Below are positions 35,150 to 48,109 of a DNA stretch of 64,000 nucleotides, piece after piece. The notes under the pieces are model-generated. The model made no database searches and was not told where the DNA came from. It worked only from the letters and a program-made list of their open reading frames with translations. Made by a program: the position numbers and the translations under genes. The DNA comes from Polytrichum commune. Taxonomy: Eukaryota > Streptophyta > Polytrichopsida > Polytrichales > Polytrichaceae. Location of the stretch: the NCBI GenBank assembly GCA_950295325.1, contig OX485805.1, positions 34,273,501 to 34,337,500 of the forward strand, read 5' to 3'. How positions within the stretch are numbered: position 1 is the first letter of the stretch; each line of letters begins with the position of its first letter.

Positions 35150-38100
35150 TCCTACCTCATGTTCCAAATGACGTCCACAAGGTCTGGAGGTGGCCTAATC
35201 ACTTGCTTGTGATCGGGCCACAAGGTGTTGTCCTTAAATGGCTTTAGGAATGAGACATGAAATGTCGGATGCACTTTGATCTTGGGCGGTAATTCCAACT
35301 TATACATGTCCTTGAACATTTATTCCACAATGGGAAACGGAGTTCCAATTTTGGACATGAACTTTGGAGTGAGGCCTTTCGGCTAAGTGAAGTTGTTCAC
35401 ATTCAACAACACCTTTTGGCCCACCTCATTCTCCACTTCGCATCTTCCGGCATTGACTTGCACTCCGTAGCACCTTCGGGCTTTCTCCACCAACAACTTG
35501 GTCATCTCCAAGACTTGTTTACCATCCTTGGCCAAGTCCTCACCATCTAGGTTGAACTCTAGTGTTAAATGTGCCCCCTCGAGAGCTAGGTTAATAGGTT
35601 GGAGCGCATCCACTCCATAAGCCACCACGAAAGACCACCCATTGGTAGCCAAGTGCGTGGCTACATTGCAATTACACTCCGCTCGACCCACATAGTCCGC
35701 CCAATCTCCTTGGTCCGCCCCCACCAAGTTCCTCAAGTATTGCTTCAAGACTCCATTCACACGCTCCGCTTTCCCATCCATTTGGGAATGCAAGGCCGTG
35801 CTAAACCTTAGTTTCATTCCGACCTCCTTAGAGAAATGCATTGAAAATGCACTTGTGAACTTTGGATCTTGATCCCACACAATCACTCTTGGCAACCCGT
35901 GGTGCCTCAACCATCCTTTGAGAAAAGTCTATGCGGTCTTCAACGCGGTGGCAGTTCCCACAATCGGCACCATGTGTGCCAACTTGGCAAACCGCTCTAC
36001 CATCAACAAGATGGCATCATACCCATGTGACTCCGGCAAACTTGTGATCAAGTCCATGCACATACAATGCCATGGCGCCGACGGGATAGGCAACGGTTGC
36101 AAGAAACCGCCTTGCTTTTGGTAAGAGGCTCGGTTCACTTGGCACTTTATTCACGCCTTCACAAAGTGGGTTATATCCTCCTTTATGCACCACCAATGGT
36201 ACCTCTTTGACACCATTCTATGGCGGTTGTTTCTTTCTCCTTTATGGCCGGCAATAGGACTATCATATTCCTCCTTCAAAACCAATAGCCTCAACTTGCC
36301 TTGTGGCACATACACCCGACTTTGCTTGCATTTGAACAATCCGTCCACGAACTTAACCTCTTTGAGCACCTTGCTCTTGCGAAGCTCACCTAAAAGCTTT
36401 TGTGCTTTGGGGTAGTTAATTTACCCCTCCTGTATCTTGCATCACAAGTTTCCTTCGCCGGCACACATTAGCCACAAGGTTTGGATGGTTCTCATTGCTT
36501 GGAACTCTTCCGGTCTACTTCGCGCATCCGGCACCACATTTCCTTGGTCCGGTTTGTGGATCAAATCCACCTTCATAAGCGCCAAACTATCATGCCACTG
36601 CAATGACTTGGCGCTCACTTGCGCTTGAATGTCAAAATTCTTTTAGGACACATTGTCCATGTAGACCTTTGCTTTGTGCGACCCCAAATAGTGTCGCCAC
36701 ATCTTCAAGCAATGCACTACGCCAAAGATGTTCTTTGTCATGAGTTGGTTGTCTTCTTTGACAACCATCGAGCTTCATGCTCCCATATGCAATGGCCATC
36801 CAATTACACATAATCCACCATTGGCAAAGTCACTCACCCCCGTATGCACCTCAAAAGGTTTGTCAAGCTCCGCGAACTTGAGCACGGGCGGCGAAGAGAA
36901 CTTGGTGTTAAGCTCCCCAAAGACTCGTGACAAACATCATCCCACTCTTGGGATAGCCATTTCTTCCACAAGTCGGACAAGGTGGGACAACCATCGAGCT
37001 TCATGCTCTCATATGCAATGGCGATCCATCTTGCATCAACATCCGCCAATGGTAAAGTCAGTCGCCCCCGTATGCACCTCAAAAGGTTTTTCAAGCTCCG
37101 CGAACTTGAACACGGGTGGTAAAGAGGACTTTGTCTTAAGTTCCCCAAAGACTTTGGGACAAGGCTCATCCCACTCTTGAGATAGCCATTTCGTTCACAA
37201 GTCGCACAAGGTTCGACCACCTTTAAGCTTAATGGTCCCATATGCAATGGGCATCCATCTTGGATCAACATCCACCAATGGTAAAGTCACTCGCCCCCGT
37301 ATGCACCTCAAAAGGTTTGTCAAATTCCGCAAACTTGAGCACGGGCGGCGAAGAGAACTTGCTCTCAAGCTTCCCAAAGGCTTTGTGGCAAGGCTCATCC
37401 CACTTTTGGGATAACCTTTTCTTGCACAAGCCGGACAAGGTTCGACAACCATGGCGCTTAATGCTCCTATAAGCAATGGTCATCCATCTTGGATCAACAT
37501 CCGCCAATGGTAAAGTCCTTCGCCTCCATGTGCACCTCAAAATGCTTATGAAAACCCGGAAACTTAACCACATCTTGTGAAGAGAACTTGCTCTTGAGCT
37601 TCCCAAAGGCTTGGTGACAAGGCTCATCCCACTCTTGGGATAGCCATTTTCCTCAATAAGTTGAATAGGATCCTAGCATCCTTCAAAAACTCTCGAATGA
37701 AGTGGTGGTAGTAGTTGGCTAGGCCAACAAATGACCTAAGCCCTTTTTGAATGAAAGGCCAATTCTCCTTTTGGATTGCCTTGACATTCTTCATGTTCGT
37801 CCACCAACTTCCTTTGTCACCACATACCTCAAGAACTCAATTTCTTGTTGAGCAAAGTTATTTTTCACTCCTTGGCGGTAACTTTTGGGCAACACATTGG
37901 CGAATACATCATTGTATCTCACCAACATCCCACCAAAGTGGTTTAGGGGAAGGCCCATCTTTCCTAGCCTCCCCATACGTTCTTTGGAGTTGCTCCAATT
38001 GAACCACGACCATTATGCTTTCTATTTTTCATTTGGTCCATTAAGACCAAATTCAACTTAGATCCTCCTACCATAGGAGTCCTTGTCAATTTGAACTTCA

Positions 38101-39419
38101 ATTCTTTGCCATTATGACACATCATAATGCACCGCAAGCACACCGGCTTGCACCTCACATCTATCATGTGAGTTTCGAAGAAGGCGGCCTTCACAATGAC
38201 ATGTATTTCATCTATTTCACATGGTGTGAAATTTTGACAAAATTCTAATGTCCCACATTGAAAGGTTACATGCATCGCGGCCTCCTTTGTCTCATGCGGT
38301 TTGCCTTTTCCAAACCGCACCTTGGTGGGCTTCACCACTCTACCAATCGGCAAACCCCAACTCCCTTGTGAGCTTTGGGGTCATGAAAGAATGCCTTAAT
38401 TCTTTGTCAACCCATGAGACGAGTCTCCCATTCATTTGAGCCTCAAGGTACAAAACACTTGGCCTCGGCTTAAGGCTACTAGCCTTGGCCACAAAGCCAT
38501 CGTCCAACATTTGGTCCTCGGCAACTTGGCTTGGCTTGGTCCGCAAAGCCAACTTTAAACATTTCGTCCGCGGGACAAATTGGTTTGGTGCCACAAAACA
38601 AATTCCAATAATTTGTCCACAAAACAAACATGTTTTCCCTTGATAGCACAAAGCCACCTTCCCACACTCCGTATGCGGCACGAACATGAATTGCCTTGGT
38701 AGGACAAACCCACCTTCCAACATTCCGTCCGCGGCATGAGTATGATTTGCCTTGGAAGCATAAAGCCACCTTTCAACATTCCGTTAGCGGCACCAACATA
38801 TTTTGCCTAAGTAAAATGAACCAAACAATTTGCACTCATTTCTTTGGGACCAACTTTGGCTAAAGCCACTTGTGGTGATGCGCCGCCAAACTTTTCTTCG
38901 GGACCATCGGATTCAATGATCTTGCAAACTTGATGATCCCCACCATGTCCTCAAGAAGCCTTGGGGACTTAAACAAGGCATCCACCACCCGCTTTTAAAA
39001 CCCCACCTAAAACGATGCATTTCTTAGAAAGCTCGTCCGTTTTAGGTGTATCCTTCATTTGTGCGTTTGAATAGCGCACATAGGCCTTAAGAGGCCCCGG
39101 GTGCCTCATTAGCACCAAGTTCATTTCAACATCCGAACCTTCGAAGCATCTCGAATTGAAATTTCAATCCAACATTAATACCCTCCAAGGTTTTGGGTGC
39201 ATTCGGTATTCTAGCCCCCGAATACTTTTCGAGGTTTGCGGGAGCCTTTTCAAAACACTCCTCCATTTTCCTCACCGAATCCACCCTCATGCCCACCATT
39301 GTCATTAGAACCAATGGTATGGTCAAATTCCATTTACACATGATCTTTGTTCCAATTTGAGCCTCACAACCTTTTGGAAACCCCGGGTCACCATCATAAC
39401 CCGCTTATATGATAGCCAT
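35150..39419 (-). pseudogene. Gypsy-like gag-pol remnant, element 3
   Basis: Minus strand: gag remnant 39419-39000; degraded Cys-rich units 38780-38480; protease-like part 38440-37990 with DKEL in place of DSGA; RT remnant at 37976-37791, where YNDVFANVLP is followed within about a dozen residues by FAQQEIEFLRYVV, so the palm is missing; RNase H repeats at about 37640-36820, reading HTGAS where in frame; zinc-binding and integrase parts 36369-35383; HPTFHVS-type tail near 35270. Confidence 0.87.
35383..36138 (-). pseudogene. Integrase core of element 3
   Basis: It has the same two-piece structure as its sisters (36138-35929 and 35910-35383) with a stop between. MDLITSLP, VWDQDPKF and DGKAERVNG show the three acidic positions. 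The zinc-binding part at 36369-36151 keeps AGHKGE and is closed by a stop. Confidence 0.85.
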
Positions 39420-39448
39420 GCTTCCCTCAAAGTGCTAGCTCAAGTATT

Positions 39449-39468
39449 GGAACCCTGCTCTGATACCA
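39449..39468 (-). other. Primer binding site, element 3
   Basis: The complement reads TGGTATCAGAGCAGGGTTCC, as in elements 1, 2 and 4. Confidence 0.9.
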
Positions 39469-39470
39469 AG

Positions 39471-40443
39471 TGTCGCAACCCTTGCTAGGTCCCTTAACAC
39501 TCTTGCCAATTTTCGTTTCTAGCAAAGGTTACGAGCGCTAACCATTCGCATTCCGCCATGCTAATGGATAGCTCCTCTTACCCCGGACCAATAGTTCATA
39601 GGAGGGAACCAACCCTCCTACTTTGCTTTCGGGACTCACCCCTTAATCGGTAACCCATTTCCCCAATGTGGACTTCCATCCATGGAAGTCCAATCCTATG
39701 TTGATCATCGCGTTGCCGGAGCAACACTACAACAACCCGAAGCATACTAGGCAACTATGGCCTCACAATAGGCCAAAGCCCATGGAGGCCTTGCCGTTCG
39801 GCCTCGGGTGGGTGAGGCCACACCACCTCACCCATATAAGCCTCTAGGACTCAACGCGGGGCCCCTACCCCACCGTCAACCAACCTCTTGTCTCTCTACC
39901 AAGAGTTGGGGCTAAGTGGACATTTTCCCTTAGCTGCTGGGCCTAGAACCCCCCCTGCAGCTTCAGACCATCATAACTTCCTTGTATGATGTCTGATTCC
40001 AGCAACCAACCACTCCATCTTCATCTACGCTTCACGTAGATGCCGATGGACTCCTCCCTTGCCCCATTCGGGCAAGGCTTGAGGAAGTTATGCCTGTTTG
40101 AACCTTGGCAGTCCCGGGAATCACTCCCAGGCACTGCTGTACCAGGGCGCTGTCCCGGGACAGCGCCCCACTCAAATGGCCATAACTCCTAGCTCACACC
40201 TCGGATTGAGGTGTTCTTGAGCATTCTAGAATCACCACGCCATGAGCTACGCATAGCTCATGGCCTTACCCTTGTGCCTCCTAGTCTTCGTGGATGGGAG
40301 GCGTTCCCAACGCCCGGGGACCTCATCCACACTAGGATCACTTGGGCCCTTTCACCAACGGCGCCACAAGTCCCGGGTGTCACTCCGGGGTCCCCCTTGT
40401 GCCCATGGTGTTTCGGGCACTCCTCATGGAGAGGTGCGCGACA
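39471..40443 (-). repeat. Gypsy-like element 3, 5' LTR
   Basis: 973 bp, same subtype as 33168-34140, ending GTGCGCGACA directly before the target duplication GGGAG. Confidence 0.95.
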
Positions 40444-40543
40444 GGGAGGAAGACCCAAATGTGTCACACGTTCATTTTTTAAGTGCAAAATGATTGTAAT
40501 GTGCGGATAACCATGTTTTTTGGGGGGGTTGGGGGGGGTTCAC

Positions 40544-40903
40544 CTTGTCACCGGGGGCGTTCCCGTCGGAGTTGGCGAGGAGGGGCAAGGCATCCCGCAA
40601 AGGAATAGGAAGGGTTCCACTCTTCGTAGGCCGAGCGTCCATCCGCAGCCGCCGTTGAGGTGTACTACTGCCGCCGGGCCGAGAGGGGGATGTCCGGACG
40701 CATATGCGATTTATGCCTTTGAGCGGTGACGGGGACGCAGATCGCCGGAAGATTTGCTTGGGTGGGGGGCTATCGACGACGCCGGCGTCAAGAGGCTCCT
40801 TGGAGTAGCCGATGGTTGACGCGGCGTCGTAAACGGTCTCGTAGAAGAAGCTCCCCAAGTCTGACTCGCTGACGACGTCAATCGAGGGCTCCAAACGCTG
40901 GAG
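40544..40903 (-). CDS. Internal exon of the second minus-strand cargo unit
   Basis: The acceptor CCAATTTTAG precedes the exon at 40903 and the donor AAG/GTGAAC follows at 40544. The 120 codons are open (LQRLEPSIDVVSESDLGSFF, then a Pro/Ser/Arg-rich part). No ATG opens the exon, so it continues from an upstream exon I could not place. That may be the last exon of the ParB-like gene through alternative splicing, or a small lost exon. Gypsy-like elements 4 and 3 sit in the introns on its two sides. No known domain. Confidence 0.5.
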
Positions 40904-40975
40904 CTAAAATTGGAACAAAACAAAACCCAAGGAAAAGGGGGGAGATAGAGCGCGTGAAAATCAAGATACATATGA

Positions 40976-41951
40976 TGTCGCAACCCTTGCTAGCCCCCCC
41001 CTTGACCATCTTGCCAATTTTCAATTCTAGCAAAGGTTACGAGTGGCTAACCCTTCGCATACCGCCATGCTAATGGTTAGCTCCTCTAACCCCGGACCAA
41101 TAGTTCATAGGAGGGAACCAACCCTCCTACTTTGCTTTCGGAACTCACCCCTTAATCGGTAACCCATTTCCCCAATGTGGACTTCCATCCATGGAAGTCC
41201 ACTCCTATGTTGATCATCGCGTTGCCGGAGCAACACTACAACAACCCGAACCATACTAGGCAACTATGGCCTCACAATAGGCCAAAGCCCATGGAGGCCT
41301 TGCCATTCGGCCTCGGGTGGGTGAGGCCACACCACCTCACCCATATAAGCCTCTAGGACTTCACGCGGGGCCCCTACCCCACCGTCAACCAACCTCTTGT
41401 CTCTCTACCAAGAGTTGGGGCCAAGTGGACATTTTCCTTTAGCTGCTGGGCCTAGAACCCCCCAGCAGCTTCAGACCATCATAACTTCCTGGTATGATGT
41501 CTGATCATAACAACCAACCACGCCATCCTCATCTACGCTTCACGTAGATGCCGATGGACTCCTCACTTGCTCCATTTGAGCAAGTCTTGAGGAAGTTATG
41601 CCTGTTTGAACCTTGGCAGTCCCGGGAATCCCTCCCAGGCACTGCTGTACCAGGGCGCTGTCCCGGGACAGCGCCCCACTCAAATGGCCATAACTCCTAG
41701 CTCACACCTCCGATTGAGGTGATCTTGAGCATTCTAGAATCACCACGCCATGAGCTACGCATAGCTCATGGCCTTACCCTCATGCCTCCTAGTCTCCGTG
41801 GGTGGGAGGCGTTCCCAACGCCCGGGGCCCTCACCCACACTAGGATCACTTGGGCCCTCTCACCAACGGCGCCACAAGTCCCGGGTGTCACTCCGGGGTC
41901 CCCCTTGTGCCCATGGTGTTTCGGGCACTCCTCATGGAGAGGTGCGCGACA
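40976..41951 (-). repeat. Gypsy-like element 4, 3' LTR
   Basis: 976 bp, apparently identical to 47064-48039. It carries family-specific changes such as TTGCTCCATTTGAGCAAG in place of TTGCCCCATTCGGGCAAG, a compensated change in both arms of a small hairpin. Confidence 0.95.
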
Positions 41952-42949
41952 CTCACCCCCACCAAACGGAGTCGATGCCCTCATCGACTATACTCGTAGT
42001 CGGCACACCAATTCTCAAGTTGCCATCCTCTATGGTGCGGCATTGTGTTTACCTTAGGGCGCGACCCCCACAATGCATCTTCAAATTTGGCATAGTCCCA
42101 AAGGTGTCGTTACTAGGCGGTCCGTTAGCGACCTTGGAACTCCTCCAAGGACCTAACCTACAATAGACCCACCTACTTTGAGACTCACTTGGGTTGCCCC
42201 TCCTTTGGGGCCTCCCCCGTTAGGCTCCACTAGCCTAACATGACACATCTAGGCGAGACCTCAACGCTTCCACTAAGTTGTCTCGGTTGCAACTCCGAGA
42301 TGGCTTTCCATTGTTAAGCCACGCCTCGATCGCACGGGGGTGATGCCAAGTCCCGCCCGACTCGGTTCCCACTTTGCTCTTTCGAGACATGGGTTCATGA
42401 CTCCCATGCGCCAACTCTCGTTAGCTCGCGGGTAGCACTTTTATGAGCACGCGCCATCACCTTGTCCCCGCCCGGACAAGCCCACTGCTAAGAGGTTTCT
42501 TGGTTTTATCCAAGGCCCCTCCAAGCCATGGCCCCCAATTACTCGGCTTACCCAACCTAGTTTGGCATGTCTATTCCCCCTCTTCCATTAACCAAGCACA
42601 AGTACAAGACTAGGACCTCATCTCATACTTTTCTCTTTGCACCACTAAAGTTTGGACTTTATTCCCTCAAGCCAAAGAACAAGTTCATGTTGTGGAGCAA
42701 TTAACCTCGAAGCTAAGTGTGCTACTAGCGTCTCTCCCCCACTAAAGGAGATTGATGTCCTCATCAATGCCTACGCTTCATTTTATTGGAATCCTTAGCC
42801 TTAGTTTCTTCAAAGTGCTTCACCAATTCATTGGTGTTCACCATGTCTCTTGCCGCTACCCAAACGGCTTCATTCTATCCTCACCATTTCACCAAGTAGT
42901 CCTTTGTACATTTTCTTTCATTTTTACTTGGGCTTCCTACACTTGAGGA

Positions 42950-45900
42950 TGGCCTCCTACCTCATGTTCCAAATGACGTCCACAAGGTGGGGAGGTGGCC
43001 TAATCACTTGCTTGTGATCGGGCCACAAGGTGTCGTCCTTAAATGGTTTTAGGAATGAGACATGAAATGTCGGATGCACTTTGATCTTGGGCGGTAATTC
43101 CAACTTATACATGTCCTTGAACACTTGTTCCACCATGGAAAACGAAGCTCCAATTTTGGACATGAACTTTTGGAGTAATGCCTTTGGGCAAGGTGAAGTT
43201 GTCCACATTCAACAACACCTTATTGGCCCACCTCATACTCCACTTCGCGTCTTCCGGCATTGATTTGCACGCCGTAGCACCTTCGGGCTTTCTCCACCAA
43301 CAACTTGGTCATCTCCAAGACTTGTTTACCATCCTTGGCCAAGTCCTCACCATCTTGGTTGAACTCTAGTGTTGAATGTGCCCCCTCGAGAGCTAGGTTA
43401 ATAGGTTGGAGCGCATCCACTCCATAAGCCACCACGAAAGACCACCCCTTGGTAGCCAAGTGCGTGGCTACATTGCAATTACACTCCGCTCGACCCACAT
43501 AGTCCGCCCAATCTCCTTGGTCCGCCCCCACCAAGTTCCTCAAGTATTGCTTCAAGACTCCATTCACACGCTCCGTTTTCCCATCCATTTGGGAATGCAA
43601 GGCCGTGCTAAACCTTAGTTTCATTCCGACCTCCTTAGAGAAATGCATTGAAAATGCACTTGTGAACTTTGGATCTTGATCCCACACAATCACTCTTGGC
43701 AACCCGTGGTGCCTCAACCATCCTTTGAGAAAAGGCTATGCGGTCTCCAACGCGGTGGCGGTTCCCACAATCGGCACCATGTGTGCCAACTTGGCAAACC
43801 GCTCTACCATCAACAAGATGGCATCATATCCATGTGACTCCGGCAAACTTGTGATCAAATCCATGCACATAGTATGCCATGGCCCCGACGGGATAGGCAA
43901 CGGTTGCAAGAAACCGCCTTGCTTTTGATAAGAGGCTCGGTTCACTTGGCACTTTGTTCACGCCTTCACAAAGTGGGTTATATTCTCTTTTATGCACCGC
44001 CAATGGTACCTCTTTGACACCATTCTATGGCAGCTTTTTCTTTCTCCTCTATGGCCGGCAATAAGACTATCATATTCCTCCTTCAAAACCGATAGCCTCA
44101 ACTTGCCTTGTGTCACATACACCCAACTTTGCTTGCACTTGAACAATCCGTCCACCAACTTAACCTCTTTGAGCACCTTGCTCTTGCGAAGCTCACCTAA
44201 AAGCTTTTGTGCTTTGGGGTAGTTAATTTACCCCTCCCGTATCTTGCATCACAAGTTTCCTTCGCCGGCACACATTAGCCACAAGGTTTGGATGGTTCTC
44301 ATTGCTTGGAACTCTTCCGGTCTACTTCGCGCATCCGGCACCACATTTCCGCGGTCCGGTTTGTGGATCAAATCCACGTTCATAAGCGCCAAACTATCAT
44401 GCCACCGCAATGACTTGGCGCTCACTTGCGCTTGAATGTCAAAATTCTTTTAGGACCCATTGTCCATATAGACCTTTGCTTTGTGCGACCCCAAATAGTG
44501 TCGCCACATCTTCAAGTAATGCACTACGGCAAAGAAGTTGTTTGGCATGAGTTGGTTGTCTTCTTTGATAACCATCGAGCTTCATGCTCCCATATGCAAT
44601 GGCCATCCATCTTAAATCAACAATCCGCCATTGGCAAAGTCACTCACCCCCATATGCACCTCAAAAGGTTTGTCAAGCTCCGCGAACTTGAGCACGGGCG
44701 TCTAAGAGAACTTGCTCTCAAGCTCCCCAAAGACTTGGTGGCAAGGCTCCTCCCAGTCTTGGGATAGCCAATTCTTCCACAAGTCGGATAAGGTCGGATA
44801 ACCATCAAGCTTAACACTCTCATATGCAATGGCCATCCATCTTACGTTAACCATCCGCCAATGGCAAAGTCACTCGCCCCCCCCGTATGCACCTCAAAAG
44901 GTTTGTCAAGCTCCGCGAACTTGAACACGGGTGGCAAAGACAACTTTGTATTAAGCTCCCCAAAGACTTGGGGACAAGGCTCATCCCACTCTTGGGATAG
45001 CCCTTTCTTTCACAAATCGCACTAGGTTCGACAACCATTAAGCTTAATGCTCCCATATGCAATGGACATCCATCTCGGATCAACATCCGCCAATTGTAAA
45101 ATTACTCGCCCCCATATGCACCTCAAAAGGTTTGTTAAAGTCCGCGAACTTAAGCACGGGCGGCGAAGAGAACTTGTTTTTGAGCCCCCCAAAGGCTTGG
45201 TGACAAGGCTCATCCCACTCTTGGGATAGCCATTTTCCTCAATAAGTTGAATAAGATCCTAGGAACCTTAGAAAACTCTCGAATGAAGTTGTGGTACTAA
45301 TTGGCTAGGCCAACAAATGACCTAAGCCCTTTTGAATCAAGGGCCAATTCTCCTTTTGGATTGCCTTGACATTCTTCATGTTCGTCCACCAACTTCCTTT
45401 GTCACCACATACCTCTAGAACTCAATCTCTTGTTGAGCAAAGTTATTTTTCACTCCTTGGCGGCAATTTTTTTTTGGGCAACACATTGGTGAATACATCC
45501 TTGTATCTCACCAACATCACACCAATGTTGTTTGGGGGAGGCCCATCTTTCCTAGCCTCCCCATACGTTCCTTGGAGTTGCTCCAATTGAACCACGTCCA
45601 TTATGCTTTCTATTTTTCATTTGGTCCATTAAGACCAAATTCAACTTAGATCCTCCTACCATAGGAGTCCTTGTCAATTTGAACTTCAATTCTTTGTCAT
45701 TATAACACATCATAATGCACCGCAAGCACACCGGCTTGCACCTCACATCTATCAGGTGAGTTTCAAAGAAGGCGGCCTTCACAATGACATGCATTTCATC
45801 TATTTCACTTGGTGTGAAATTTTGACAAAAATCCAATGTCCCACATTGAAAGGTTACATGCATCGCCGCCTCCTTTGCTTCATGCGGTTCGCCCTTTGCA

Positions 45901-47012
45901 AACCGTACTTTGGTGGGCTTGCCGGCTCTACCCGTCCGCGAGCCCCAACCCCCTTGTGAGCTTTCGGCTCATGAAAGAGTCCGTTGCCTCTTTGACAACT
46001 CATGAGACATATCTCCCATTCATTTGAGCCTCAAGGTATACATGACTTGGCCTTGGCTTAAGGCTACTAGCCTTGGCCACAAAGCCACCATCTAATTCTC
46101 CCTCCACCGCAACAATATGTTTTGGCTCGGTCCGCAAAGCCAACTTTTAACATTTCGTCCGTGGGACGAGTTGGTTTAGTGCCACAAAAGCAATTTCCAA
46201 TAATTTGTCCACAAAACAAACATGTTTTCCCTTGATAGCACAAAGCCACCTTCCCACACTCCGTATGCGGCACGAACATGAATTGCCTTGGTAGGACAAA
46301 CCCACCTTCCAACATTCCGTCCGCGGCATGAGTATGATTTGCCTTGGAAGCATAAAGCCACCTTTCAACATTCTGTTAGCGGCACCAACATATTTTGCCT
46401 AAGTAAAATGAACCAAACAATTTGCACTCATTTCTTTGGGACCAACTTTGGCTAAAGCCACTTGTGGTGATGCGCCGCCAAACTTTTCTTCGGGACCATC
46501 GGATTCAATGATCTTGCAAACTTGATGATCCCCACCATGTCCTCAAGAAGCCTTGGGGACTTAAACAAGGCATCCACCACCCGCTTTTAAAACCCCACCT
46601 AAAACGATGCATTTCTTAGAAAGCTCGTCCGTTTTAGGTGTATCCTTCATTTGTGCGTTTGAATAGCGCACATAGGCCTTAAGAGGCCCCGGGTGCCTCA
46701 TTAGCACCAAGTTCATTTCAACATCCGAACCTTCGAAGCATTTCGAATTGAAATTTCAATCCAACATTAACACCCTCCAAGGTTTTGGGTGCATTCGGTA
46801 TTCTAGGCCCCAAATACTATTTGAGGTTTGCGGGAGCCCTTTCAAAGGACACCTCCATTTTCCTCACCGAATCCACCCTCATGCCCACCATTACCATTAA
46901 AATCAATGGTATGGTCAAACTCCATTTGCACATGATCCTTGTTCCAATTTGAGCCTCACAACCTTTTGGAAACCCCGGGCTCACCATCATAACCCGCATT
47001 TTTGATACCCAT
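42950..47012 (-). pseudogene. Gypsy-like gag-pol remnant, element 4
   Basis: Minus strand: gag remnant 47012-46600; degraded Cys-rich units 46370-46070; protease-like part 46030-45550; RT remnant with the shared palm deletion near 45530-45400; RNase H repeats about 45240-44600; zinc-binding and integrase parts 44176-43220; a C-terminal segment at 43208-42957 with HPTFHVSFLKPFKDD. This tail is more open than in the other copies. Confidence 0.86.
43220..43945 (-). pseudogene. Integrase core of element 4
   Basis: It has two pieces in one frame with the family's shared stop between them. MDLITSLP, VWDQDPKF and DGKTERVNG show the catalytic Asp, Asp and Glu; the Thr before Glu is the residue usual in gypsy integrases. 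The frame ends earlier than in the sisters because of a shift near 43220. Confidence 0.85.
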
Positions 47013-47041
47013 GTTTCCCTCAAAGTGCGAGCTCAAAACTT

Positions 47042-47061
47042 GGAACCCTGCTCTGATACCA
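47042..47061 (-). other. Primer binding site, element 4
   Basis: The complement reads TGGTATCAGAGCAGGGTTCC, next to the 5' LTR at 47064. Confidence 0.9.
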
Positions 47062-47063
47062 AG

Positions 47064-48039
47064 TGTCGCAACCCTTGCTAGCCCCCCCCTTGACCATCTT
47101 GCCAATTTTCAATTCTAGCAAAGGTTACGAGTGGCTAACCCTTCGCATACCGCCATGCTAATGGTTAGCTCCTCTAACCCCGGACCAATAGTTCATAGGA
47201 GGGAACCAACCCTCCTACTTTGCTTTCGGAACTCACCCCTTAATCGGTAACCCATTTCCCCAATGTGGACTTCCATCCATGGAAGTCCACTCCTATGTTG
47301 ATCATCGCGTTGCCGGAGCAACACTACAACAACCCGAACCATACTAGGCAACTATGGCCTCACAATAGGCCAAAGCCCATGGAGGCCTTGCCATTCGGCC
47401 TCGGGTGGGTGAGGCCACACCACCTCACCCATATAAGCCTCTAGGACTTCACGCGGGGCCCCTACCCCACCGTCAACCAACCTCTTGTCTCTCTACCAAG
47501 AGTTGGGGCCAAGTGGACATTTTCCTTTAGCTGCTGGGCCTAGAACCCCCCAGCAGCTTCAGACCATCATAACTTCCTGGTATGATGTCTGATCATAACA
47601 ACCAACCACGCCATCCTCATCTACGCTTCACGTAGATGCCGATGGACTCCTCACTTGCTCCATTTGAGCAAGTCTTGAGGAAGTTATGCCTGTTTGAACC
47701 TTGGCAGTCCCGGGAATCCCTCCCAGGCACTGCTGTACCAGGGCGCTGTCCCGGGACAGCGCCCCACTCAAATGGCCATAACTCCTAGCTCACACCTCCG
47801 ATTGAGGTGATCTTGAGCATTCTAGAATCACCACGCCATGAGCTACGCATAGCTCATGGCCTTACCCTCATGCCTCCTAGTCTCCGTGGGTGGGAGGCGT
47901 TCCCAACGCCCGGGGCCCTCACCCACACTAGGATCACTTGGGCCCTCTCACCAACGGCGCCACAAGTCCCGGGTGTCACTCCGGGGTCCCCCTTGTGCCC
48001 ATGGTGTTTCGGGCACTCCTCATGGAGAGGTGCGCGACA
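47064..48039 (-). repeat. Gypsy-like element 4, 5' LTR
   Basis: 976 bp, apparently identical to 40976-41951, ending GTGCGCGACA before TATGA. Confidence 0.95.
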
Positions 48040-48073
48040 TATGAAGCGTAAATTACACAAAATGGGCAGGCGC

Positions 48074-48108
48074 ATATACACACACACACATACAAACACA
48101 CGTACTGT
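48074..48108. repeat. CA-rich microsatellite after the cargo gene stop
   Basis: An imperfect (CA)n stretch (ATACACACACACACATACAA and on) between gypsy-like element 4 and the stop codon of the ParB-like gene. Confidence 0.7.
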
Positions 48109-48109
48109 C

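Larger units (their letters stand above)
33168..40443 (-). mobile_element. Gypsy-like LTR element 3, RT-deleted
   Basis: LTRs of 973 bp lie at 33168-34140 and 39471-40443, with target duplication GGGAG at 33163-33167 and 40444-40448. Minus orientation: primer site 39449-39468, purine tract complement at 34141-34155. The LTRs differ at a few sites, for example GGGCAAGTGGTGAGG against GGGCAAGGCTTGAGG. It lies in an intron of the second cargo unit. Confidence 0.95.
40976..48039 (-). mobile_element. Gypsy-like LTR element 4, RT-deleted, youngest copy
   Basis: LTRs of 976 bp lie at 40976-41951 and 47064-48039, with target duplication TATGA at 40971-40975 and 48040-48044. Minus orientation: primer site 47042-47061, purine tract complement at 41952-41966. 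I found no difference between its LTRs by eye, so it inserted very recently despite lacking a usable polymerase. Confidence 0.95.
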
